5,324 bases of DNA, from contig JAUXCV010000127.1 in the NCBI GenBank assembly GCA_030618675.1, positions 1-5,324 on the forward strand, read 5' to 3'. The notes under the pieces are model-generated. The model was not told the DNA's origin, ran no database searches, and worked only from the letters and a program-made list of their open reading frames with translations. Origin of the DNA: Acidimicrobiia bacterium. GTDB lineage: Bacteria; Actinomycetota; Acidimicrobiia; Spongiisociales; UBA5794. The position numbers and the translations under genes are program-made. Shown piece after piece: positions 1 to 4,485 of this stretch (positions are counted from its first letter, which is position 1; every line of letters starts with the position of its first letter).

Positions 1-108
1 CCTCCAAAGCCTCGTTATGACCTCGTCCGGGCAGCTGCAGGTCCGCGCGTCGAAGCCGACGCACAGACAGACCGATGCCCAAGTAGTCAATGAAAGCGCT
101 TTAGATCC

Positions 109-138
109 GGGTTGGTCAAGCGGCCGCGGACCCTTTTT
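109..138 (+). terminator. weak terminator-like hairpin with T5 tail
   Basis: GGTC (114-117) can pair with GACC (129-132), or GGGT (109-112) with ACCC (130-133), and five T residues follow at 134-138. The stem is short and encloses the palindrome GCGGCCGC (120-127), which could form its own structure. It could end a plus-strand transcript entering from the left, just before the convergent minus-strand frame that stops at 141. No recognisable gene lies upstream in the window, so this is only a possibility. Confidence 0.2.
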
Positions 139-140
139 CG

Positions 141-449
141 CTACCACATGGCCACGTAGCCCAGGCTGCAGATGCGCAGCGCGTGCCAGCACCAGACCGG
201 CAGCTCCGCGCGATAGCCACCGTCGTTGGCTGCCTCGAGAGAGGCCAGCGGTGCCACCGCCACGGGCACGGCCGCGGCGATCAGGGCGTAACCCAGCATG
301 GTGGAGATCTCGGGCCCGTCGCTGATGCCGCTGGCCGCGAACAGCGGCGGCAGCGTGAGCGGGATCCCGATCACCGCGGCGATGATGCCTGCATAGAGTG
401 AGCTCCAGAGCGCGGTCTTGGCCAGGGTACCGTCGGGCTTGCTCGTGAC
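141..449 (-). pseudogene. startless hydrophobic reading frame, possibly truncated gene
   Basis: I do not recognise this protein. The frame is open from a TGA at 450-452 to the TAG at 141-143, 102 codons, and has no ATG, GTG or TTG before the GTG at 372-374. The residues upstream of that GTG (KPDGTLAKTALWSS and onward) still look coding. By hand count about 90 percent of its codons end in G or C, against about 75 percent for the start of the neighbouring membrane gene, which is a strong coding signal on this strand and unlike the rest of the window. The product would have two or three hydrophobic segments: one around SLYAGIIAAVIGIPLTLPPL, one around MLGYALIAAAVPVAVAPL, and a short C-terminal one ending in VAMW. 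It could be a 5'-truncated gene, a frameshifted gene whose true start lies in another frame (a GTG at 451-453 is one base out of phase), or the edge of a rearrangement. A 77-residue protein from GTG 372-374 is the conservative alternative. Confidence 0.4.
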
Positions 450-490
450 TCACCGGCGGTAACCTGCGTCGACCCGACCGAAGGCAAGCC

Positions 491-1015
491 ATGGGCGTCG
501 TTCTGAATCGACTCCTCCAAGCAATCCGATTCGACAGGGACGCGTTCGTGTGGATGGACTTCAATGATCGCGCGACCGGCGATGCGCTCATCATCGTGGC
601 CATCACGCAAGTGCTGTTCCTGTTCGCCGGCGGGACATCGCTCTTCGGGCTAGTCACCGGCCTCTTCAGCGTTCTATCCGCTCTTCTGTCGACCGTCATG
701 TTCTGGCTCATCTACAGCGGTCTGGTGTATGCCGTCGCCGTCTACCTGTTCCGGGGGAGTGGTCACTACGCGGTGTACCTTCGCATCGCCGGTTTCGCAT
801 TCCCGACACTGCTGCTGACGATCGCCACGACCCGGATCTTCGGAGCGGGCCTGATCGGGACACTCGTCGGATCCCTCTGGTTCCTCCTCGTCGTCGCGTA
901 CGGGACTCACTACGTTTCGGATCTCCCCCTAGATCGCTCGATCGTTGCAGCGGTCCTCGGCTGGGCGGGGTGGATCGTTGTCTCGACGATCCTCGGCGGA
1001 TTCAGCCTCTTCTAG
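491..1015 (+). CDS. Yip1 (YIP1/PF04893-like) family membrane protein
   Basis: This 174-residue protein is mostly hydrophobic, with five or six likely membrane segments at about residues 31-49, 52-69, 70-87, 100-118, 119-138 and 150-170. A short polar N-terminal part (LLQAIRFDRDAFVWMDF) precedes them. The arrangement, with a segment ending in YLFRGSG, then a short polar HYAVYLR and a segment containing AFPTLLL, fits the bacterial Yip1-type pattern, where a glycine-containing loop and a proline-bearing helix are typical. The biochemical role of bacterial members is largely unknown, so only a membrane location is supported. The ATG at 491 has AAGG at 481-484 with good spacing. The stop TAG (1013-1015) is part of the Shine-Dalgarno of truA, 14 bases before the truA start, so the two genes are probably co-transcribed and translationally coupled. 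The family call comes from the pattern, not from a search. Confidence 0.8.
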   Translation: MGVVLNRLLQAIRFDRDAFVWMDFNDRATGDALIIVAITQVLFLFAGGTSLFGLVTGLFSVLSALLSTVMFWLIYSGLVYAVAVYLFRGSGHYAVYLRIAGFAFPTLLLTIATTRIFGAGLIGTLVGSLWFLLVVAYGTHYVSDLPLDRSIVAAVLGWAGWIVVSTILGGFSLF

Positions 1016-1018
1016 GAG
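1014..1018 (+). promoter_or_regulatory. truA ribosome binding site overlapping upstream stop
   Basis: AGGAG begins inside the TAG stop of the membrane protein gene and lies 11 bases before ATG 1030. It decides the truA start in favour of 1030 over the in-frame ATG at 970, which lies inside the preceding gene and has no such site. The overlap suggests ribosomes ending the first gene help start the second. Confidence 0.7.
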
Positions 1019-1029
1019 CGCCCCGAGCA

Positions 1030-1800
1030 ATGCCGACCTACCGGATCGACCTCTCATACGACGGCACGGGCTTCCACGGCTACGGCCGACAGAACAACGT
1101 GCGTACCATCCAGGGAGACCTGGAGACGGCCCTGTTCCGCATCACCGGAAGGGTGAAGACGACCGTTGCCGGGCGGACCGATACCGGCGTGCACGCCGCC
1201 GGTCAGGTTGTGAGCTTCTCCGTCGACGCGCCACTCGACACTGCCCGGCTTCAGCGCAGCCTCAACGCACAGCTCGGACCGGAGATCGCAGCGAACGCCA
1301 TCACAGAGGTGGGGGACCGATTCCACGCCAGGTTCTCTGCCGTTGCCCGGCGATATCGGTACAGGATCTCGAATCGACCGGTGCACGACCCCCTTGCAGC
1401 CCGCACTGCGTGGCACGTGTCGAAGCCGCTTGACGTCGATGCGATGGATGAAGCGGTCGGGGGGTTCGTCGGCATCCATGACTTCGCTTCGCTCTGCCGC
1501 AAGGCGCCGGGGCGAACCACCGTCCGGGAGGTGCTCGACGCCCGATGGATCAGAGCGGGAGACATGGTCGAACTCTCTATCGGCGCCACCGCGTTTTGCC
1601 ACCAGATGGTTCGGTCGATCGTGACCATCTCGGTTGATGTGGGGAGGGGACGAACCCGGCCCGAAGACGTGCCGGGGATCCTTGCGGCCCGCAGCCGGGA
1701 TGTGGTCCGGGGGCTGGCTCCACCGCAGGGTCTCACGCTCACGGCGGTCATCTATGACGATACGGACGGAGGTGCAGTGCCGTCATGGGTGGTGCTCTGA
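1030..1800 (+). CDS. truA: tRNA pseudouridine(38-40) synthase TruA
   Basis: TruA isomerises uridines 38, 39 and 40 in the anticodon stem-loop of many tRNAs to pseudouridine, in the cytoplasm. The 256-residue product is close to the usual length (about 270 in E. coli). Visible family features in order are the N-terminal YDGTGFHGYGRQ strand-loop (about residues 9-20), the catalytic motif GRTDTGVHA with the nucleophilic aspartate at residue 51, the RYRYRI segment with the conserved tyrosine near 109-111, and the C-terminal FCHQMVRSIV followed by VGRGR, which corresponds to the FxxHMVRxIVG block of the family. All key positions appear intact. The start at 1030 gives the family-like MPTYRIDLSYDG and is backed by AGGAG at 1014-1018; the in-frame ATG at 970 would add 20 non-family residues overlapping the upstream gene. 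In many actinobacteria truA follows rplQ; here a membrane protein gene occupies that place. Confidence 0.97.
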   Translation: MPTYRIDLSYDGTGFHGYGRQNNVRTIQGDLETALFRITGRVKTTVAGRTDTGVHAAGQVVSFSVDAPLDTARLQRSLNAQLGPEIAANAITEVGDRFHARFSAVARRYRYRISNRPVHDPLAARTAWHVSKPLDVDAMDEAVGGFVGIHDFASLCRKAPGRTTVREVLDARWIRAGDMVELSIGATAFCHQMVRSIVTISVDVGRGRTRPEDVPGILAARSRDVVRGLAPPQGLTLTAVIYDDTDGGAVPSWVVL

Positions 1801-1826
1801 TCGTTGGGATCGCCTCGAGCAGTTCC

Positions 1827-1842
1827 ACCGGACCGATCCGGT
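1827..1842 (+). other. short hairpin in truA-rplM gap
   Basis: ACCGGA (1827-1832) and TCCGGT (1837-1842) are perfect complements around the tetraloop CCGA, giving a 6-base-pair stem 26 bases after the truA stop. No T-run follows (the next bases are TGGCCTTATC), so it is not a standard intrinsic terminator. It could be a processing or attenuation element, or the 3' end stabiliser of the truA message. Confidence 0.35.
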
Positions 1843-1856
1843 TGGCCTTATCTCAC

Positions 1857-1892
1857 GGGACCCGATAGCATTCGGCTTCGCTCCCGGGTCCC
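1857..1892 (+). promoter_or_regulatory. 8-bp hairpin in the rplM leader (possible r-protein control)
   Basis: GGGACCCG (1857-1864) pairs perfectly with CGGGTCCC (1885-1892) across a 20-base loop that includes TTCGGCTTCG. The hairpin ends 33 bases before the rplM start and 22 before its GAGG ribosome site (1915-1918). Ribosomal protein operons are often controlled by a leader structure that binds one of the encoded proteins, and L13 leaders are known in other phyla, but I cannot match this one to a described class. A weak sigma-70-like pair, TTGGCC (1842-1847) and TAGCAT (1866-1871) with 18 bases between, lies on the same stretch. If that were the promoter, transcription would start inside the loop and the hairpin would not form, so the two readings exclude each other. 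Confidence 0.35.
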
Positions 1893-1925
1893 CGGGGGTC
1901 GTTTCGTTCCGTCTGAGGACTCCCG

Positions 1926-2390
1926 ATGAAAGCCAAGTTGCAGAAAACGTTCACGCCCACGCCTGCCGACATCGACCGGAAATGGTACGTGGTCGACGCT
2001 GAGGGGATCCCCCTCGGACGTCTCTCTTCCGAGGTTGCGCAGATCCTGCGCGGCAAGCACAAGCCGACGTTCGCTCCCCACATGGACATGGGTGACTACG
2101 TCATCGTCGTCAACGCGGAGAAGGTTGCGGTGACCGGCAGCAAGGAGACCCAGAAGGTCTACTACCGCCATTCCGGCTATCCCGGAGGTCTCCGGAGCGA
2201 GACGCTGGGGAAGATGCGGGTCGATCATCCCGAGCGACTGATCCAGAGCGCTGTCAGGGGGATGATTCCCAAGAACAGGCTCGGCCGCCAGACACTTACG
2301 AAACTCAAGGTCTACGCCGGTCCGGATCACCCGCACCGGGCGCAGGAACCACAACCGCTCACACTCACGCAGGGAAGGGCTGAAGCCTGA
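1926..2390 (+). CDS. rplM: 50S ribosomal protein L13
   Basis: L13 is an early-assembling protein of the large ribosomal subunit that binds 23S rRNA. The 154-residue product contains the expected blocks in order: KWYVVDAEGIPLGRLSSEVA near residues 19-38, LRGKHKPTFAPHMDMGDYV, an NAEKVAVTGSK strand, YYRHSGYPGGL at mid-protein, and RLIQSAVRGMIPKNRLGRQ followed by LKVYAGPDHPHRAQEP near the C-terminus. A ten-residue C-terminal tail after QEPQPL is lineage-variable. The ATG at 1926 has GAGG at 1915-1918. The stop TGA shares its final A with the ATG of rpsI, giving the classic coupled L13-S9 pair. The N-terminus MKAKLQKTFTP is slightly longer than the usual MRTYSP-type start, but no nearer start codon exists. 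Confidence 0.98.
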   Translation: MKAKLQKTFTPTPADIDRKWYVVDAEGIPLGRLSSEVAQILRGKHKPTFAPHMDMGDYVIVVNAEKVAVTGSKETQKVYYRHSGYPGGLRSETLGKMRVDHPERLIQSAVRGMIPKNRLGRQTLTKLKVYAGPDHPHRAQEPQPLTLTQGRAEA

Positions 2391-2782
2391 TGACGAAACC
2401 GCTTGTTCAGGCCACCGGTCGCCGAAAGACCTCGGTCGCCCGTGTCCGACTCCTTGATGGATCCGGGCAATTCACGCTCAACGGGAAGAGCCTCGATGAC
2501 TACTTCCCAGAGCCCGCGCACCGCCTTCGTGTGGTGGAACCGCTCAAGATCACCGAACTCGAAGGCCGCTACGACGTCAATGCGACGCTCGAGGGCGGCG
2601 GAACGACCGGGCAGAGCGATGCGCTCCGTCTCGGCATCTCCCGGGCGATCGTCGAGATCGATCCGGAACTGCGGCAGATTCTGAAGAAGGCCGGTTTCCT
2701 GCGTCGCGACGATCGCAAGGTCGAGCGCAAGAAGTACGGCCTCCGCAAAGCTCGTCGCGCACCTCAGTTCACGAAGCGTTGA
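2390..2782 (+). CDS. rpsI: 30S ribosomal protein S9
   Basis: S9 is a small-subunit protein whose C-terminal tail reaches the P-site tRNA. The 130-residue product begins with the family ATGRRKTSVARVRL block (residues 8-21), continues with NGKSLDDYFP, an EGGGTTGQSDALRLGISRA block, and ends in DDRKVERKKYGLRKARRAPQ followed by FTKR. The final lysine-arginine, which contacts the anticodon stem-loop of P-site tRNA in studied ribosomes, is present. The length is typical. The start codon overlaps the rplM stop by one base (TGATG), and an AAGGG stretch at 2375-2379 inside rplM can serve as ribosome site, so translation is probably coupled to L13 and keeps the two proteins in equal amounts. Confidence 0.98.
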   Translation: MTKPLVQATGRRKTSVARVRLLDGSGQFTLNGKSLDDYFPEPAHRLRVVEPLKITELEGRYDVNATLEGGGTTGQSDALRLGISRAIVEIDPELRQILKKAGFLRRDDRKVERKKYGLRKARRAPQFTKR

Positions 2783-2830
2783 TCCAGGCTCTACGCCCGC
2801 ATCACATCGATCACAATGGGGAAAGCCAGG

Positions 2831-4144
2831 ATGGCTGAACGGCACCTCTTCGGCACGGACGGCGTCCGTGGTCTCGCGAACGAAGACCTCACTCCGGCAA
2901 TGGCGTTCGATCTCGCTCGCGCCGCCGGCGAGAATCGCGAAGGACACGTAGTCGTCGGCCGCGACACCCGTCGATCCGGTTCGATGTTGGCGGCCGCTCT
3001 CATGTCCGGATTCAATTCCGTCGGCATCGACACCGTTGACGTCGGGGTCATCCCCGTCGGCGCCGTCTCGCGATTCGTGCGTGATACGGGCGCGATCTTC
3101 GGAGTCATGATCAGCGCGTCCCACAATCCGGCGCCCGATAACGGGATCAAGTTCTTCGGCGCGAACGGCACGAAGCTCGCCGACGCCGACGAGGCCGTTA
3201 TCGAAGGTCGCTTCCTCGCCGGTGAGCCGTGGCTCCGTGGGATCGGTCCGAAGATCGGCATCCAGACCGTGATGAGCGATGCGATCGAACGCTATGTCGA
3301 GACGATCTCACGCCCTGGTCAGTTCGAGATGCACGGCGTGGAGTTCGTTGCCGACGCAGCGAACGGTGCCGCCTTCCTCGCTGCACCGGCACTGTTCGAA
3401 CGGGTTGGAGCGATCGTCGAGTTCGTCAACGTCGATCCGGACGGAATGAACATCAACGAGGGCTGCGGAGCAACCCACCCGGAACGAGTGGCCCACAGCG
3501 CCGCCGGTCGAGTCGGCCTTTCGTTCGACGGTGATGCAGATCGACTCATCGCGGTAGATGAGGACGGCGTTGTGGCCGACGGTGATGTGATCATGGCGAT
3601 CTTCGCCCGATGGATGAAGGAACGGGGCCGGCTCGAGAACGACACTGTGGTGGCCACGGTGATGTCGAATCTCGGGTTCCGGAAGGCGATGGAGAGCCTC
3701 GGGATCAACGTCATAGAGACGGCGGTCGGAGATCGATACGTACTCGAAGCCATGCGGACCTCGCATGCGGTCGTCGGAGGCGAACAATCCGGCCACGTCC
3801 TCCTCGAGGATCGAGCAACAGGAGACGGACTTCGCACCGCGCTGCGGCTGATGGAGGTGATGGCCTCCACCGGGAAGGAACTGCGGGAGTTGCGGACCGT
3901 GATGAGCGCGTACCCACAGGTCCTGACCAACGTCACGGTGAGGGACAAGGGCTTCGAACGCAACGAGGCTGTCGTTGCCGCGATCGCCGAAGGCGAGCGC
4001 CTACTCGGGAACCGCGGACGGCTTCTGGTCCGTCCATCCGGCACAGAGCCGTTCATCAGAGTGATGGTCGAAGCTCCGACCGAATCCGAAGCCGAAGAGA
4101 TAGCCGCCGCAGTGGCGAAGACGGTCGAAGCCCAACTCGGGTAG
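2831..4144 (+). CDS. glmM: phosphoglucosamine mutase GlmM
   Basis: GlmM interconverts glucosamine-6-phosphate and glucosamine-1-phosphate through a phosphoserine enzyme, the step between GlmS and GlmU on the way to UDP-GlcNAc and peptidoglycan. The 437-residue protein has the alpha-D-phosphohexomutase order: N-terminal LFGTDGVRG (residues 6-14), the active-site loop ISASHNP (94-100) with phosphorylated serine at 97, the magnesium loop DGDADR (233-238), the sugar-binding loop GGEQSGH (316-322), and the C-terminal phosphate-binding loop RPSGTEP (401-407). All four loops are intact and the length is close to the usual 445. ATG 2831 is preferred: GGGGAAA at 2818-2824 lies about 7 bases upstream, and MAERHLFGTDG fits the family. 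The in-frame ATG at 2816 would add MGKAR with no ribosome site. The gene follows rpsI by 48 bases without a visible terminator, so it probably belongs to the L13-S9 transcript, linking cell-wall precursor supply with ribosome production. Confidence 0.97.
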   Translation: MAERHLFGTDGVRGLANEDLTPAMAFDLARAAGENREGHVVVGRDTRRSGSMLAAALMSGFNSVGIDTVDVGVIPVGAVSRFVRDTGAIFGVMISASHNPAPDNGIKFFGANGTKLADADEAVIEGRFLAGEPWLRGIGPKIGIQTVMSDAIERYVETISRPGQFEMHGVEFVADAANGAAFLAAPALFERVGAIVEFVNVDPDGMNINEGCGATHPERVAHSAAGRVGLSFDGDADRLIAVDEDGVVADGDVIMAIFARWMKERGRLENDTVVATVMSNLGFRKAMESLGINVIETAVGDRYVLEAMRTSHAVVGGEQSGHVLLEDRATGDGLRTALRLMEVMASTGKELRELRTVMSAYPQVLTNVTVRDKGFERNEAVVAAIAEGERLLGNRGRLLVRPSGTEPFIRVMVEAPTESEAEEIAAAVAKTVEAQLG

Positions 4145-4145
4145 T

Positions 4146-4187
4146 CCGTACCCCGTATGCCGTATCCCGTATTCCGTATCCCGTATC
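4146..4187 (+). repeat. tandem heptamer repeat (CCGTAYN)x6
   Basis: Six consecutive 7-base units start two bases after the glmM stop: CCGTACC, CCGTATG, CCGTATC, CCGTATT, CCGTATC, CCGTATC. The first five bases are constant except for one C/T position that only shows in unit one (as TAC), while position seven varies freely. The phase is unbroken over 42 bases. Seven-base tandem repeats in intergenic DNA are known in several bacterial groups, for example the short tandemly repeated sequences of cyanobacteria. Unit-to-unit variation at one position suggests an old array rather than recent slippage alone. No function is evident. Confidence 0.9.
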
Positions 4188-4199
4188 CGGCCTGGCCGG
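4187..4199 (+). other. inverted repeat CCGGCC-T-GGCCGG after glmM
   Basis: CCGGCC (4187-4192) and GGCCGG (4194-4199) flank one T, giving a stem of about five base pairs with a three-base loop in RNA. It abuts the heptamer array and lies 42 bases after the glmM stop. With no T-run after it, it is at best a factor-dependent or 3'-end-stabilising hairpin for glmM mRNA. Confidence 0.4.
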
Positions 4200-4218
4200 T
4201 GGCTGGCAGCTCATCGCA

Positions 4219-4252
4219 CTGATCTACTGATCTACTGATCTACTGGGCTACT
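4219..4252 (+). repeat. tandem octamer repeat (CTGATCTA)x3 plus degenerate unit
   Basis: Three perfect copies of CTGATCTA (4219-4226, 4227-4234, 4235-4242) are followed by a changed copy CTGGGCTA (4243-4250) and the first two bases of a fifth. Each perfect unit holds a GATC. The array is unrelated in sequence and period to the heptamer array 32 bases upstream. It ends 38 bases before the ribozyme cleavage site, where a glmS promoter would be expected. TACTCT (4249-4254) at its right edge could act as a -10 element, but no good -35 stands upstream, so a promoter is not claimed. Confidence 0.85.
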
Positions 4253-4290
4253 CTTTCTCCCACAACAGAACACCGACCGGAGACCACTCC

Positions 4291-4433
4291 AGCGCCTGCC
4301 CTCGCGATCAGCGAGGTGACGAGGAAGAGGGACTATCGAACAGTCGGCGGGTGCCCTCTCGGCCGCTCACGGTCGTTACGGGGTTGGACAAAGTCCGGGA
4401 GCGATCCCGGGGACAAATCCACTCCGAGTGAGG
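4291..4433 (+). ncRNA. glmS ribozyme: glmS ribozyme (glucosamine-6-phosphate activated self-cleaving RNA)
   Basis: In this class the RNA cleaves itself when glucosamine-6-phosphate binds as cofactor, and the downstream mRNA is then degraded (by RNase J in B. subtilis), lowering GlmS. The sequence shows the signature strings in order: AGCGCC (4291-4296, cleavage expected between A4291 and G4292), GACGAGG (4318-4324), TATCGA (4334-4339), and TCGGCGGGTGCC (4344-4355). Helices found by hand: P1 CCTCGC/GCGAGG (4300-4305 with 4311-4316), P2 AGAGGG/CCCTCT (4326-4331 with 4354-4359), P3 GGCCG/CGGTC (4361-4365 with 4370-4374, one G-U), P4 CGGGGT/ACTCCG (4379-4384 with 4421-4426, one G-U), P4.1 with GGGA/TCCC closed by a GCGA tetraloop (4397-4408), and the P3.1 pseudoknot CTCAC (4366-4370) with GTGAG (4428-4432), which shares C4370 with the end of P3. 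The 5' GCGCC and the GGCGG/GCC segment supply the core pseudoknot helices. Position directly upstream of glmS fits. The P1 and P3 loops are unusually small. Confidence 0.95.
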
Positions 4434-4477
4434 CGGGAAGCAACCCCGCAGCACCCTCCGGTCCAACCTCAAGGAGG
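4379..4477 (+). promoter_or_regulatory. ribozyme-to-RBS linker with competing pairings
   Basis: The 5' strand of P4 has further complements downstream of the ribozyme core. CGGGGTTG (4379-4386) matches CAACCCCG (4441-4448) perfectly, and GGTTGGAC (4382-4389) matches GTCCAACC (4461-4468) perfectly. GCGGG (4433-4437) can also form a local hairpin with CCCGC (4445-4449). CCTCC (4455-4459) can pair with GGAGG (4473-4477), the core of the glmS Shine-Dalgarno. These pairings exclude one another in part, so the linker could couple ribozyme folding to ribosome access. This is inference from complementarity only; GC-rich RNA gives some such matches by chance. Confidence 0.4.
4471..4477 (+). promoter_or_regulatory. 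glmS Shine-Dalgarno site
   Basis: AAGGAGG is a near-perfect anti-16S match, 8 bases before the GTG at 4486. It supports GTG 4486 as start rather than the in-frame ATG at 4498, which would remove the catalytic cysteine. Confidence 0.85.
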
Positions 4478-4485
4478 TCGCGCGC

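Noticed and set aside
1..93. Plus-strand frame from base 1 to the TGA at 91-93 as the tail of an upstream gene such as rplQ
   Set aside because: Its third positions are AT-rich for this DNA and the sequence (ending CPSSQ) matches no family I recognise. Minus-strand frames across 1-98 also lack a clear start.
120..127. GCGGCCGC (NotI site) as a cloning junction
   Set aside because: Such 8-mers are not rare in GC-rich DNA and no vector sequence is recognisable on either side.
970..1029. In-frame upstream ATG that would extend TruA by 20 residues
   Set aside because: It lies inside the membrane protein gene, adds non-family sequence, and lacks a ribosome site, whereas ATG 1030 has AGGAG and gives the conserved N-terminus.
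1054..1751. Minus-strand frames opposite truA
   Set aside because: Antisense shadows in GC-rich coding DNA; low-complexity translations and no ribosome sites.
2816..2830. In-frame upstream ATG for GlmM
   Set aside because: It would add only MGKAR, has no Shine-Dalgarno upstream, and the GGGGAAA stretch instead fits ATG 2831. It remains a possible alternative.
3308..4056. Long minus-strand frames opposite glmM
   Set aside because: They are antisense shadows of a gene with all family motifs intact, and their translations are arginine- and serine-rich without domain features.
4187..4199. Intrinsic terminator of glmM
   Set aside because: The inverted repeat is short and no T-run follows.
4146..4252. 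CRISPR array
   Set aside because: The units are 7 and 8 bases, directly adjacent and without spacers.
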